From Mucilaginibacter mallensis (GTDB lineage: Bacteria; Bacteroidota; Bacteroidia; Sphingobacteriales; Sphingobacteriaceae), in the NCBI RefSeq assembly GCF_900105165.1, contig NZ_LT629740.1, forward strand, positions 3,224,001 to 3,288,000: a stretch of 64,000 nucleotides of DNA, in the 5' to 3' direction. A program made the translations under genes and the position numbers. Below, in pieces: positions 43,570 through 53,285 of the stretch; the first letter of the stretch is position 1; each line of letters starts with the position of its first letter. Under the pieces are notes generated by a model that had not been told where the DNA came from, made no database searches, and saw only the letters and a list, made by a program, of their open reading frames with translations.

Positions 43570-44598
43570 TCAGCCTTTTCTACTGGTTGATGAACGTATA
43601 ATTAACTTAGGTTTTATACTGATAATTTTAGGGATAACCTCCGTTTCCTTATTTTCCATTTCCTGGAAATAAAGGTTAGCAATGGTTTTGCCCATATAAA
43701 TACTAAACTGATCTATAGTAGTAATAGACGGACTGGTTATTTCAGTAAAAGCCTCATTTGAATAACCACAGATGCCTAATTCGCTGGGTACCTTAAAGCC
43801 CATGGCTGTAGCAACCTCCAATACACCAAGGGCCGAAAAATCAGAGGTGGATGCAAATATGGCATCGGGAGGTTTGGGCATGCTCAGCAATTTACGGGTA
43901 CCTTCTGCGCCTAGTTCTTTTGTCCATGCATTTTCAATGATCAGGTCATGAACAACCGGGATCTTATGCTTTTTTAAAGCTTTAAGATAACCAGCCTTTC
44001 GCTGTTTGAAAATATCCAGATTTTGAGGTCCTTCCAATAAAGCAATACGCTTATACCCCTGCTCAATCAGGTGCGATACGGCCTCAAGCGATGCCTGTTC
44101 ATTATCATTAATAACCTTTAAGGTCTCCAGTTCATCAACTACACGGTCGAACTGAATAAGTTGAATACCATGCTCTATTACATTTTTAAGGTGTGTATGG
44201 TCGTGACTATCAGCCGATACAGATATTACGATACAATCAACCTGTTGATTTATAAGTGTATTAACACATTTTACTTCTTTCTCCTCCTGCTCATTGGATT
44301 GGCAGATGATGAGGTTGTAATTTTTTTCATAAGTGGCGTCTTCAATCCCGGCTATTACATTCGCGAAAAAGTTCTGATTGATACGCGGCACAACAATGCC
44401 TATAGTTTTTGACTGGCCACTACGCAGGTTTGAGGCAATGGTATTGCGTTTATAATTAAGTTCCGCAGCTGTTTTAAGGATCAGTTTCTTGGTATTCTCA
44501 TTAACATAATTGCTATTATTTAATGCACGCGATACCGATGAGGCTGTAATATTCAGCTTTTCGGCTATGTCGTAAATGGTAGTCCGTTTCTTTCTCAT
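43570..44598 (-). CDS. LacI-family transcriptional regulator of the xyl genes
   Basis: 342 residues. The N-terminal helix-turn-helix (TTIYDIAEKLNITASSVSRALNNSNYVNE) and hinge (NTIASNLRSGQSKTIGIVVP) are typical of LacI/GalR proteins. The periplasmic-binding-like core has FANVIAGIEDATYEKNYNLI, PDAIFASTSDFSALGVLEVA and SITTIDQFSIYMGK. It is divergent from xylB with a perfect 20-bp palindrome between them, so it most likely represses xylBA and itself in the absence of a pentose signal. The inducer (xylose, xylulose or a glycan fragment) cannot be read from sequence. Confidence 0.92.
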   Translation of the reverse strand: MRKKRTTIYDIAEKLNITASSVSRALNNSNYVNENTKKLILKTAAELNYKRNTIASNLRSGQSKTIGIVVPRINQNFFANVIAGIEDATYEKNYNLIICQSNEQEEKEVKCVNTLINQQVDCIVISVSADSHDHTHLKNVIEHGIQLIQFDRVVDELETLKVINDNEQASLEAVSHLIEQGYKRIALLEGPQNLDIFKQRKAGYLKALKKHKIPVVHDLIIENAWTKELGAEGTRKLLSMPKPPDAIFASTSDFSALGVLEVATAMGFKVPSELGICGYSNEAFTEITSPSITTIDQFSIYMGKTIANLYFQEMENKETEVIPKIISIKPKLIIRSSTSRKG

Positions 44599-44628
44599 GG
44601 CTTATTTGTGAAAGATAATAAAAATAAT

Positions 44629-44648
44629 TTCTGCAATCGATTGCAGAA
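44629..44648. promoter_or_regulatory. LacI-type operator, perfect palindrome
   Basis: Core CTGCAATCGATTGCAG is symmetric around CG and extends to a 20-bp perfect palindrome with TT/AA flanks. This is the classic LacI-family operator shape. It lies 31 bases from the regulator start and 85 from the xylB start. Confidence 0.82.
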
Positions 44649-44670
44649 TAAAAAAATTAGCATAATTTCG
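44641..44670 (+). promoter_or_regulatory. candidate xylB promoter overlapping the operator
   Basis: TTGC at 44641-44644 and TAATTTCG at 44663-44670 resemble the TTTG and TAnnTTTG boxes with an 18-base spacer. The -33 part would lie inside the operator, consistent with repression. Confidence 0.35.
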
Positions 44671-44732
44671 TGAAGTAAATTATCGACCAATTTATAAACT
44701 ACAGGCATTTATACAAAATCGCAAACTTTAAT

Positions 44733-46217
44733 ATGTTATTATTAGGAATAGATATAGGTACGTCATCGGTAAAAGTTAGTATTGTTGACGCGGTTACGCA
44801 ACAATCTGTAGCATCGGCTCAATACCCGGATGAAGAATCCCCTATCATAGCGCTAAAACCGGGCTGGGCCGAGCAATCGCCGGATATGTGGTGGCAGCAA
44901 GCTCAGCAGGCGCTTGCTTTATGCCATGCCACAGGCACTTATAATGCCGATGATATTGCAGCCATTGGCATTGCCTACCAAATGCACGGGCTGGTTTTGG
45001 TTGATAAACAACAAAAAGTATTACGAAATAGTATTATCTGGTGCGATAGCCGTGCTGTGGAGATTGGTGATAAAGCTTTTGATGTCATAGGCCATGACAA
45101 ATGTTTATCGCACCTGTTAAATTCACCCGGCAACTTTACTGCATCAAAATTAGCATGGGTAAAAGAAAACGAACCTAAAATATACGCGCAGATAGATAAG
45201 ATAATGCTGCCGGGCGATTTCATCACCATGAAACTTACGGGTGATATTACCACATCAGTATCCGCCCTATCCGAAGGCATTTTCTTTGATTTTAAAACCA
45301 ACCAGGTATCAAAAGATATTGTTGATTATTTTGGTTTTGATGAAGGTTTGTTCCCGGTAATAAACCCGGTATTCTCACCACATGGTTATCTGCTGGCGTC
45401 AGTTGCTGAAAAACTGAAATTAAAGGCGGGTATCCCGGTAAGCTATAAATCAGGCGATCAACCTAATAATGCTTTATCATTAAACGTATTGAACCCTGGC
45501 GAGGTAGCCGCTACTGCAGGCACATCAGGTGTAATTTACGGTGTAAGCGATCAGTTGGCGTATGATAAGCAATCTCGCGTAAACACTTTTGCCCACGTTA
45601 ATTATGCAACCGATGAAAAGCGCTTAGGCGTATTGCTATGTATAAATGGCACAGGCAGCATGTACCGCTGGGCAAAAAATAGTTTTGGTGCAAACCCCAG
45701 CTATCAGCAAATGAACAACGAAGCCGCAAAAGCACCGGTTGGCAGCGATGGTTTACGGGTACTACCATTTGGCAATGGTGCCGAGCGTATGCTTAATAAC
45801 AAACAGGTTGGCGCACATCTACATGGCATCGATCTTAATTTACATACACAGGCACATTTGTTCAGGGCTGTACAGGAAGGCATTGCCTGCTCATTCCGCT
45901 ACGGATTGGATATTATGCGCGAAAACGGCATGAACCCTACCATCATAAGAGCAGGAAAGAATAACCTGTTTTTAAGCGATCTCTTTGCCCAAACATTTGT
46001 GAATGTGACAGGCGTACCGGTTGAGCTTTATAAAAATGACGGCAGCGTTGGCGCGGCGCTTGGTGCAGGCATTGGCGCGGGGATATTCGCATCACCGGAG
46101 GCTGCATTTGAGCACATGCACCCGGTACAGCTTATTGTACCAACAAATACAGAATCAATTCAGGCGGTTTACCAGGAATGGAAAACACTACTAAACAAAC
46201 AATTACTAAATAATTAA
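44733..46217 (+). CDS. xylB: xylulokinase (FGGY family)
   Basis: 494 residues. The start MLLLGIDIGTSSVKVSIVD carries the phosphate-1 motif of FGGY kinases. GWAEQSPDMWWQQ, YQMHGLVLVD, NSIIWCDSRAVE and the C-terminal GGxGxN-equivalent IRAGKNNLFLSDLFAQTF and DGSVGAALGAGIGAG follow. It phosphorylates D-xylulose to D-xylulose 5-phosphate. It is 14 bases before xylA in one operon controlled by the LacI-type operator. Substrate assignment rests on family and on the xylA neighbour. Confidence 0.93.
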   Translation: MLLLGIDIGTSSVKVSIVDAVTQQSVASAQYPDEESPIIALKPGWAEQSPDMWWQQAQQALALCHATGTYNADDIAAIGIAYQMHGLVLVDKQQKVLRNSIIWCDSRAVEIGDKAFDVIGHDKCLSHLLNSPGNFTASKLAWVKENEPKIYAQIDKIMLPGDFITMKLTGDITTSVSALSEGIFFDFKTNQVSKDIVDYFGFDEGLFPVINPVFSPHGYLLASVAEKLKLKAGIPVSYKSGDQPNNALSLNVLNPGEVAATAGTSGVIYGVSDQLAYDKQSRVNTFAHVNYATDEKRLGVLLCINGTGSMYRWAKNSFGANPSYQQMNNEAAKAPVGSDGLRVLPFGNGAERMLNNKQVGAHLHGIDLNLHTQAHLFRAVQEGIACSFRYGLDIMRENGMNPTIIRAGKNNLFLSDLFAQTFVNVTGVPVELYKNDGSVGAALGAGIGAGIFASPEAAFEHMHPVQLIVPTNTESIQAVYQEWKTLLNKQLLNN

Positions 46218-46231
46218 CAAGTATATAAATT

Positions 46232-47563
46232 ATGGGAAGCATAATAACAGGTGAAAAAGAGTTTTTCAAGGGGATAGGTCAGGTAAAATACGAGGGGGCA
46301 CAATCAGCTAATCCCTTAGCCTTTAAATGGTATGATGAGAATAAAGTAGTGGCCGGAAAAACCATGAAGGATCATTTGCGCTTTGCCTGCGCCTACTGGC
46401 ACTCCTTTGTAGGTAATGGAGCCGATCCCTTTGGCGAACCCACCCACATCTTTGCCTGGGATGCAAAAACAGATGCCGTGGAACGCGCCAAAGATAAAAT
46501 GGATGCCGCCTTTGAGTTCATCACCAAAATAGGTATGGAGTACTACTGTTTCCATGATGTGGATGTGGTGGACTATACCAATGATGTAAAAGAAAACGAT
46601 CGCCGCCTGCAGGCTTTGGTTGACTATGCCAAACAAAAGCAAGCCGCCAGCGGTGTAAAACTGCTTTGGGGTACCGCCAACCTGTTCAGCAACCGCAGGT
46701 ATATGAACGGTGCCTCCACCAACCCGGATTTCCATGTTTTGAGCCATGCTGCAGCACAGGTAAAGGCAGCGCTGGATGCTACGATTGCTTTGGGTGGTGA
46801 GAACTATGTATTCTGGGGAGGAAGAGAAGGCTATATGTCCTTACTAAATACCGACATGAAACGCGAGCAGGAACATTTCGCCAAATTCCTGCATACGGCA
46901 AAAGACTATGCCCGCAAGCAAGGCTTTAAAGGCAATTTCTTTATCGAGCCAAAACCATGCGAACCCACCAAACACCAGTATGATTATGATGCAGCCACCG
47001 TATTAGGCTTTTTGCAGAAATACGACCTGCTGAATGATTTTAAACTGAACCTGGAAGTAAACCACGCTACCCTGGCGGGCCATACCTTTCAGCATGAGTT
47101 GCAGGTAGCTGTTGATGCAGGAATCCTGGGTTCAATTGATGCCAACCGTGGTGATAACCAGAACGGCTGGGATACCGACCAGTTCCCGAATGATATCAAT
47201 GAAGTGACCGAGGGCATGCTGATCATCCTGGAAGCCGGTGGCTTTGGTGGCGGCGGTATAAACTTTGATGCCAAGATCCGAAGAAACTCAACCGATCCTG
47301 AGGATCTGTTTTATGCCCACATTGGTGGTATGGATGTTTTTGCAAGGGCGCTGATCACTGCGGATAATATCCTGCAAAAATCAGACTACAAAAAACTGCG
47401 TAAGGACCGTTATGCTTCCTACGACAGTGGCAGCGGTAAGGACTTTGAGAACGGGAAACTTACCCTTGAAGACCTGCGCCAGTATGCTATTGACAATGGC
47501 GAACCTAAAGCTATCAGTGGCAAACAGGAATATTATGAGAATATCATTAATAACTTTATATAG
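46232..47563 (+). CDS. xylA: xylose isomerase
   Basis: 443 residues, the class II length. The catalytic and metal-binding blocks are [12 protein letters not shown] (His), [52 protein letters not shown] and [20 protein letters not shown]. It converts D-xylose to D-xylulose for XylB and the pentose phosphate route. A clear terminator follows at 47588-47616. This is a canonical Bacteroidota xylose isomerase; base composition looks somewhat richer in GC than its neighbours by eye. Confidence 0.97.
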   Translation: MGSIITGEKEFFKGIGQVKYEGAQSANPLAFKWYDENKVVAGKTMKDHLRFACAYWHSFVGNGADPFGEPTHIFAWDAKTDAVERAKDKMDAAFEFITKIGMEYYCFHDVDVVDYTNDVKENDRRLQALVDYAKQKQAASGVKLLWGTANLFSNRRYMNGASTNPDFHVLSHAAAQVKAALDATIALGGENYVFWGGREGYMSLLNTDMKREQEHFAKFLHTAKDYARKQGFKGNFFIEPKPCEPTKHQYDYDAATVLGFLQKYDLLNDFKLNLEVNHATLAGHTFQHELQVAVDAGILGSIDANRGDNQNGWDTDQFPNDINEVTEGMLIILEAGGFGGGGINFDAKIRRNSTDPEDLFYAHIGGMDVFARALITADNILQKSDYKKLRKDRYASYDSGSGKDFENGKLTLEDLRQYAIDNGEPKAISGKQEYYENIINNFI

Positions 47564-47587
47564 TTTTAAAGCTTATTACATATCTAT

Positions 47588-47616
47588 AAGGCCTTCTGAA
47601 AAGCGGGCCTTTTTTA
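47588..47616 (+). terminator. intrinsic terminator of xylBA
   Basis: AAGGCC (47588-47593) and GGCCTT (47606-47611) pair around TTCTGAAAAGCG, followed by a seven-T run. It begins 25 bases after the xylA stop. Confidence 0.8.
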
Positions 47617-47741
47617 TTTCCGATCGTTTCCTCGCGTAACAATTTTAATAATTATTGCTATCCACAAAAATAATCTGTAAATATGTCCTGCTGCTAAATC
47701 GATTGTAGTATAAACCTATTATAAATTCAAACCGGCAAAAA

Positions 47742-48500
47742 ATGAGACTTCAAAAAAGAATTAACTTCCATAGTTGCCTTGTTACTTTATGCAGTATAGC
47801 TGCGCTAATATTGCTAAGTATCAATCCCGTTTCGGCAAAGCAGAAGCTTAAAGTGCTTATATTTTGTAAAACAGCGGGCTATCATCATGAATCCATCGCG
47901 GCAGGAGTTGTGGCCATTAAAAAACTGGGGACTGAAAACGGATTTGAAGCCGACAGCACTACCGACAGCCGTAAATTCACGTATGACAACCTAAAACAAT
48001 ATGCGGCAGTGATCTTTTTAAGCACCACACATGATGTTCTGGACGATGCCCAGCAAAAGGAATTCATGAAATACATTGAGGCCGGCGGCGGCTTTGTGGG
48101 TGTACACGCTGCTACCGATTGCGAGTACAACTGGCAATGGTACGGTAATTTAGTAGGCGCTTATTTTGATAGTCACCCGGCACAACAGGATGCCATTATT
48201 GATGTGGTTGACCCCGACAATATCGCCACCAAACATTTACCCACACACTGGAAAAGATTTGACGAATGGTACAACTTTAAATGGATAGAACCCAACCTTC
48301 ATATCTTGTTAACCATTGATGAGACTAGCTATACCGGCGGCAAGAACCCGGCTTATCATCCAATGGCATGGTACCACAACTATGATGGTGGCAGGGCTTT
48401 TTATACTGAGCTGGGCCATACCAATGAATCCTACTCCGATCCGCTTTATTTACAGCACCTTTTGGGCGGGATAAAGTATGCCATGGGAACAGTAAAATAG
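47742..48500 (+). CDS. ThuA-like domain secreted protein
   Basis: 252 residues with a signal peptide (CSIAALILLSINPVSAKQK). ThuA/GATase1-like core: VLIFCKTAGYHHESI, YAAVIFLSTTHDVLDDAQQ, GGGFVGVHAATDCEYNWQWYG, MAWYHNYDGGRAFYTELGHT. ThuA-like proteins occur in oxidative glycan and 3-keto-sugar loci; their reaction is not settled, and the core lacks the classic Cys of glutamine amidotransferases. It lies 79 bases before the MFS gene, probably in one unit with it. A weak ATCGAT-centred half-operator lies upstream (47697-47704). Confidence 0.82.
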   Translation: MRLQKRINFHSCLVTLCSIAALILLSINPVSAKQKLKVLIFCKTAGYHHESIAAGVVAIKKLGTENGFEADSTTDSRKFTYDNLKQYAAVIFLSTTHDVLDDAQQKEFMKYIEAGGGFVGVHAATDCEYNWQWYGNLVGAYFDSHPAQQDAIIDVVDPDNIATKHLPTHWKRFDEWYNFKWIEPNLHILLTIDETSYTGGKNPAYHPMAWYHNYDGGRAFYTELGHTNESYSDPLYLQHLLGGIKYAMGTVK

Positions 48501-48578
48501 GTGTTGCCTTTTAAACAATAACTATAGTATATTGCAATTTATAACAGCCAATTATAACAAACAGATTAAACCGATTAT

Positions 48579-49880
48579 ATGCAAAAAACCATTCAAACAA
48601 ATAAGCTATTTGTAGCCAGCTGCTTGTCGCTTTTAGTAACCTCCCTATCATTTGGTATACGTGCCGGGATATTAAACGACCAGGCCGTAAGATTCCACCT
48701 GGATGCTTCAGAACTGGGCACCATCGCGGCTACCGCCTTTTGGGGATTTCCTCTGGCCATTATTGTTGGTGGTTTTATTGTCGATATCATCGGCATGAAG
48801 AAACTACTGGTATTTGCTTTTATATTTCACCTGTTAGGCATTGTGCTTACCATTTTCGCTAATGGATATTGGACATTATTTGCATCAACCCTACTTATAG
48901 GCATTGCCAACGGCACTGTTGAAGCAACCTGTAACCCGCTGGTAGCATCGCTGTTTACCGATAATAAGACCACCAAATTAAACCACTTCCACTTATGGTT
49001 CCCGGCAGGTATTGTTATTGGTACATTGGTGGTTTTTGGTTTGGATAGCATGCTGGCACATGGCATATCACCTAAACCATACTGGATCTCACAGGTGGAA
49101 ATCGGCGTTATGTTGATCCCTACTTTAATATACGGTTATTTATTCTCCAAACTGGAATTCCCGGTAACGGAAAGAGTTGCATCGGGTGTAAGTACCGGCG
49201 ATATGTACAAGGCGCTCTTCAACCCGCTATTTGGCTTTATGATCCTTTGTATGTTCGGTACAGCTATTACAGAGCTGTTCACTAACCAGTGGATGGATGT
49301 ACTCTTTAAAACTGTAACCAACAATGCCATTTTGATACTCACCTTCGTAGCATCGGTACAGGTATTGGGCAGGGCATTTGCAAGTCCGATTGTGCATAAA
49401 CTGGCGCCACAGGGTGTTTTATTTATTTCGGCGATATTATCAGCACTGGGTATTTACCTGCTGATTAACCTACATGGTGATGCTATATTCTTAGGCGCTA
49501 TTATATTTGGCTTAGGTGTGGCTTTCTTCTGGCCTTGTATGATAGGCTTCGTGGCCGAAAACCTGCCCCGTACAGGCGCAGTTGGACTAAACCTGATGGG
49601 TGGCGCGGGTATGTTCGCGGTATCATTATACATGATATTTATGGGCGGTCATTATGATCAGTTAACCCTTAAATATTTACCTGCGGGCGCCGACCTGGGC
49701 AGCTACCTGAAAGCCGCCGATGGCACACCAATGGCACAAGCCCTGGCACAAGCCAAAAGTCAGGCAGGACCTGATGTGTTACACGCTACTTTGATTATCC
49801 CTATTATGCTTATTGTAGCTTTTGGAGGATTAGTATTGTACATGCGCTCACGCAAAAAAGCAACTATGGCTGCAGCATAG
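48579..49880 (+). CDS. MFS transporter
   Basis: 433 residues, 12 predicted helices, starting LFVASCLSLLVTSLSFGIRAG. The loop GGFIVDIIGMKKLLV between helices 2 and 3 matches the MFS signature (GxxxDRxGRR-like, degenerate). The protein resembles the sugar/fucose-permease-like branch used by Bacteroidota beside 3-keto-sugar genes. It follows the ThuA-like gene and is convergent with the nucleoside hydrolase gene; a terminator overlaps the gap. Substrate unknown. Confidence 0.85.
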   Translation: MQKTIQTNKLFVASCLSLLVTSLSFGIRAGILNDQAVRFHLDASELGTIAATAFWGFPLAIIVGGFIVDIIGMKKLLVFAFIFHLLGIVLTIFANGYWTLFASTLLIGIANGTVEATCNPLVASLFTDNKTTKLNHFHLWFPAGIVIGTLVVFGLDSMLAHGISPKPYWISQVEIGVMLIPTLIYGYLFSKLEFPVTERVASGVSTGDMYKALFNPLFGFMILCMFGTAITELFTNQWMDVLFKTVTNNAILILTFVASVQVLGRAFASPIVHKLAPQGVLFISAILSALGIYLLINLHGDAIFLGAIIFGLGVAFFWPCMIGFVAENLPRTGAVGLNLMGGAGMFAVSLYMIFMGGHYDQLTLKYLPAGADLGSYLKAADGTPMAQALAQAKSQAGPDVLHATLIIPIMLIVAFGGLVLYMRSRKKATMAAA

Positions 49881-49905
49881 TTTGCAGGTATATTAGAAAA
49901 TATGG

Positions 49906-49940
49906 ATAGCGGTAAAAGATAATTTTATCGCTATTTTTTT
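49906..49940. terminator. terminator between MFS and nucleoside hydrolase genes
   Basis: ATAGCGGTAAAA (49906-49917) pairs with TTTTATCGCTAT (49923-49934) with one G-T pair, followed by a T-run on the plus strand. The right arm includes the minus-strand stop codon of the nucleoside hydrolase. Confidence 0.72.
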
Positions 49941-50950
49941 GTGGGTTGGTATATCAATATATTATTGATGATAGCCTCCATTTCCGATGGTGGCCGTATG
50001 GCAAGCAAATAATATTGATTTCCAGTTTCTACCCAATTGTCACTTCCATTAGCATTAAGCTGAATTTTCCCCGGCACTAATTTATAGTATGGAGCGGGGC
50101 CATTCACAGCAATGTATACCGCGGTTTCATCCCAACTCATACGTCCGTTTACATCTTCTTTGGCTTGCGGTATAGATATCCTGAACACATCCTTTACAGG
50201 GTCGTTGATAATCTTTTCGTTATGGATCAACGGTATGCCAGTATGGATCTTTTCTCCTATCTCGAATCCGCTGAATATAATTGGCTTTGTAAAATGCGAG
50301 AAAACACATTTCGAGGCCAGGGAATCATTATCCATATTGTACTCCCATCCCACAGGGAATTTCCCGGCCATAGAAACCATTTTGATCACTTTTTTATCAA
50401 CCAATTGTTGTCCGCTTAATGGTGAATACTCGTCCGCAGCTGACCTCAGCAGATTCGCCACATTGGTAAAAAAGCCAATGGTTATGATGGCAACGCTGTT
50501 ATCCGGCTGCTTAGCTAATATTTTACGGTACAGCTTTACAGCATCCATCGCCTCATCATTCGATCTTATTTTATGCGGATATTTTGCCACCAGCGTATCC
50601 GACCATTTCTGCCAGTCAGGATCAGCTGATGCAGCCCCGGTTGGTACGCCGATAGGGATATCCGGCCTGTTAAAATAAGTATTCATCACACTTAAAACCC
50701 CAGCTACGCGCGGATATTTAGTACTTGCAATGGTAGCCAATATGTTAACCTTGCCTTGGTCAGCATAATAATGCAATAAAGTTATCGCGCCTATATCATC
50801 ATAATCGGTAGCCATGTCGGTATCAAAGATCACGTGTACAGACTTGCCTTTACTTGCCTGGGCATGCGTACTTATCGCATATAACGATATTATTATCAGC
50901 ACTACTTGTTTAACTACTCCAGGCAATTTATTTGTGGTTGTATGTCTCAT
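49931..50950 (-). CDS. nucleoside hydrolase-like protein (IUNH family), secreted
   Basis: About 339 residues from ATG at 50950; the longer frame to 50980 would overlap the preceding gene's stop region. A signal peptide-like stretch (VVLIIISLYAISTHAQ) precedes VIFDTDMATDYDDIGAI, the Asp-rich Ca2+/ribose site of inosine-uridine nucleoside hydrolases. NVANLLRSAADEYSP and the C-terminal DETAVYIAVNGPAPY are further family features. In the periplasm it would release ribose from nucleosides, or act on another N- or O-glycoside. It lies 10 bases after the quinoprotein gene. Confidence 0.83.
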   Translation of the reverse strand: MRHTTTNKLPGVVKQVVLIIISLYAISTHAQASKGKSVHVIFDTDMATDYDDIGAITLLHYYADQGKVNILATIASTKYPRVAGVLSVMNTYFNRPDIPIGVPTGAASADPDWQKWSDTLVAKYPHKIRSNDEAMDAVKLYRKILAKQPDNSVAIITIGFFTNVANLLRSAADEYSPLSGQQLVDKKVIKMVSMAGKFPVGWEYNMDNDSLASKCVFSHFTKPIIFSGFEIGEKIHTGIPLIHNEKIINDPVKDVFRISIPQAKEDVNGRMSWDETAVYIAVNGPAPYYKLVPGKIQLNANGSDNWVETGNQYYLLAIRPPSEMEAIINNILIYQPTKK

Positions 50951-50960
50951 TTTGATGACT

Positions 50961-53135
50961 CTATTTGGCCTGTAAAGCAAAGGCTATGTATGAATCTCCC
51001 GATTTGGTGTTTAGTTTCCCTCCGCCGCAGGCAATTACCACATACTCCTTACCATTCACCTCGTAAACAGATGGTGTGGCAAAGCCCGCATTCGGCAATT
51101 TAACCTGCCACAGTAGTTTGCCCGTATTTTTGTTGAACGCCCGAAACATACCATCCTTTGTGGCAGCTATAAACAGCAATCCACCCTTTGTTATAGCCGA
51201 GCCGCCGTAGTTTTCGGTACCGGTATTTTTCACGTTCTTGAATTTTTCATCCTGTCCCAAAGTATCCCGCCAAACATATTGGCCTGTATTCAAATCGATA
51301 GCCGATAATGTACCCCATGGCGGTGCAATAGCCGGTAGCCCATCCTTTGTTGCAAACCTGTTATAGCCAGATATACTGTAAGGCACATTTCTGAATTCTT
51401 CTTTAGCCGACATATGTTGCACATATGGCTTCTTCTTCTCCTCGGGCAAATTCAGCACATAACTAGCGATCGCTTCCTTTTCCTGTTGCGGCAGGTGATG
51501 AAAAGCAGGCATCATTCTGCGCCCGTTATTTATAAAATCGATAAAACTTGCTTCATTTAGCTTTTGGCCGATATTTATTAACGACGGGTAATTACCTCCG
51601 CCCTTTCTATCGGCACCATGGCACGACATACAATTTTGCTGAAACAACCGTACTCCTGCCTGCCCATAGTTTTCGGCACCGGTGGCGGCTTGTTTTACAT
51701 CGTACATTTTCAATATCCAGGCCATTTCGCTGGCATTTACATATAGTAGCCCTGTGTTTGGATCAACCGATGGCCCACCCCACTCGGCCCCGCCATCAAA
51801 GCCGGGGAATATGATAGTACCCTCTTTTGATTGCGGTGTAAACAGGTGCCCGGTATGGTAAGTTGCCAGCTGTTTCCTGATATCATCTTTTGCTGAATCG
51901 GTCAGATAAGGGTTAATGTCCTTTTCTAAAAATGATTGCCGTACATAAGGCTTTGGCAGTTGCGGGATAGGCTGTGTGGGCGACAGCTTTTCGTCCTTAA
52001 GCTCGGTTACGGTGTCAACAGGCGTTTCTTTTATTGGGAACAGTGATTTGCCCGTTACCCTATCGAACAAATACACAAAGCCTTGCTTGGTAGTTTGCGC
52101 AACAGCGTCAACCATTTGCCCGTCATGCTTTACGGTGACCAAAACCGGAGCCGATGATGGATCACGATCCCAGGTATCATGGTGCACATATTGAAAATGC
52201 CATAATACCTTACCTGTTGCAGCATCCAGTGCCACCAGGCAATCAGCATACAGATCATTTCCCGGCCTTTTAGCGCCATAAAAATCCATGGAAGCTGAAC
52301 CAAGCGGGATATAGGCAATACCCCTTTTCTGGTCAATGGTCATGCCCATCCAGTTGTTTACACCGCCTGTAAGTTTCCAGGCATCTTTATTTCCCCAGGT
52401 TTCATAACCTGCCTCACCGGGTTGCGGTATGGTATGGAAGATCCATTTCATTTCGCCCGTACGCACATCAAAGGCACGGACATAACCCGGAGCCGCATCC
52501 ATACTTTCGGATACACGGGTACCGGTTAAATACAGATCCTTATAAATATTGCCGGGTGAGGTAGCGGTAACATACAGATCGGCTGCATTATCACCTAATC
52601 CAACATGGAGATCTACCTTGCCTTGTTTCCCAAAGTTTTCTATCAGTTTCCCGGTTCTGGCATCAACAGCCTGCAAATATTGCCCGGTGACATATAGAAT
52701 GCGTTCATCATCCTTTCCGTCTGTCCAGTACGTTACGCCCCGATTGTTATTCATACCGAAATGCCCTGCTCTTGAACCTTCTATATGAATAACTGGCTTA
52801 TATACCCATTTTTGCTGCCCTGTAGCGGCATCAAGAGCGAATAACGACAGTTGGGGCGATGTGCCGTACAAAACGCCGTTAACAACAATAGAATTACATT
52901 GTATTTGTGATGATGCCGCGGTATCCGCATCGCCGGTATGGTAGGTCCAGGCCACTTGCAGGTTTTTAACGTTATCGGTATCTATTTGGGTAAGTGATGA
53001 ATATTTATTCCCTGTTGAATTCCCCCCGGCCATTCCCCAGCCGCCATAATCTGGTTTTGAACTATTATTGCAAGCAGTAATAACGGCTACAGCCAGCAAT
53101 ACCCCGCAAAGAGCTTTGGTATTTGAGATTCTCAT
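50961..53135 (-). CDS. PQQ-dependent dehydrogenase with inserted cytochrome c domain (quinohaemoprotein)
   Basis: 724 residues, lipoprotein signal (LLAVAVITACNNSS). The eight-bladed PQQ propeller begins WGMAGGNSTGNKYSSLTQI; a tryptophan-docking pattern recurs (ALDAATGQQKWVYKP, ALDAATGKVLWHFQY). Between blades, residues about 485-565 form a class I cytochrome c with CMSCH (Cys502, Cys505, His506) and a methionine-containing MMPAFHHL. The propeller then resumes (DLNTGQYVWRDTLGQ) and ends IACGGGKLNTKSGDSY. It probably oxidises a sugar or alcohol in the periplasm and passes electrons through its own haem. PQQ biosynthesis genes are not in the window. It precedes the nucleoside hydrolase and follows a terminator. 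Confidence 0.88.
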   Translation of the reverse strand: MRISNTKALCGVLLAVAVITACNNSSKPDYGGWGMAGGNSTGNKYSSLTQIDTDNVKNLQVAWTYHTGDADTAASSQIQCNSIVVNGVLYGTSPQLSLFALDAATGQQKWVYKPVIHIEGSRAGHFGMNNNRGVTYWTDGKDDERILYVTGQYLQAVDARTGKLIENFGKQGKVDLHVGLGDNAADLYVTATSPGNIYKDLYLTGTRVSESMDAAPGYVRAFDVRTGEMKWIFHTIPQPGEAGYETWGNKDAWKLTGGVNNWMGMTIDQKRGIAYIPLGSASMDFYGAKRPGNDLYADCLVALDAATGKVLWHFQYVHHDTWDRDPSSAPVLVTVKHDGQMVDAVAQTTKQGFVYLFDRVTGKSLFPIKETPVDTVTELKDEKLSPTQPIPQLPKPYVRQSFLEKDINPYLTDSAKDDIRKQLATYHTGHLFTPQSKEGTIIFPGFDGGAEWGGPSVDPNTGLLYVNASEMAWILKMYDVKQAATGAENYGQAGVRLFQQNCMSCHGADRKGGGNYPSLINIGQKLNEASFIDFINNGRRMMPAFHHLPQQEKEAIASYVLNLPEEKKKPYVQHMSAKEEFRNVPYSISGYNRFATKDGLPAIAPPWGTLSAIDLNTGQYVWRDTLGQDEKFKNVKNTGTENYGGSAITKGGLLFIAATKDGMFRAFNKNTGKLLWQVKLPNAGFATPSVYEVNGKEYVVIACGGGKLNTKSGDSYIAFALQAK

Positions 53136-53221
53136 TTATTAGGAAAGGTAAAAAATTGGTTTATAAAGATTGTTCTGTCGGGTTAAACTGACTTCACGAT
53201 AAAAATGATACTAAATCCCTT

Positions 53222-53263
53222 AAAAACAAAATGCCGGATGACTATTTACATCCAGCATTTTGT
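53222..53263 (-). terminator. intrinsic terminator after the DUF1080 gene
   Basis: On the minus strand ACAAAATGCTGGATG (53263-53249) pairs with CATCCGGCATTTTGT (53240-53226), with a T-run following. It separates the DUF1080 unit from the quinoprotein unit. Confidence 0.8.
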
Positions 53264-53285
53264 TCTTTTTAAATGATATTCAATT

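Noticed and set aside
47412..47639. 75-residue plus-strand frame overlapping the end of xylA
   Set aside because: It is in another frame of xylA and covers the terminator; no evidence for a gene.
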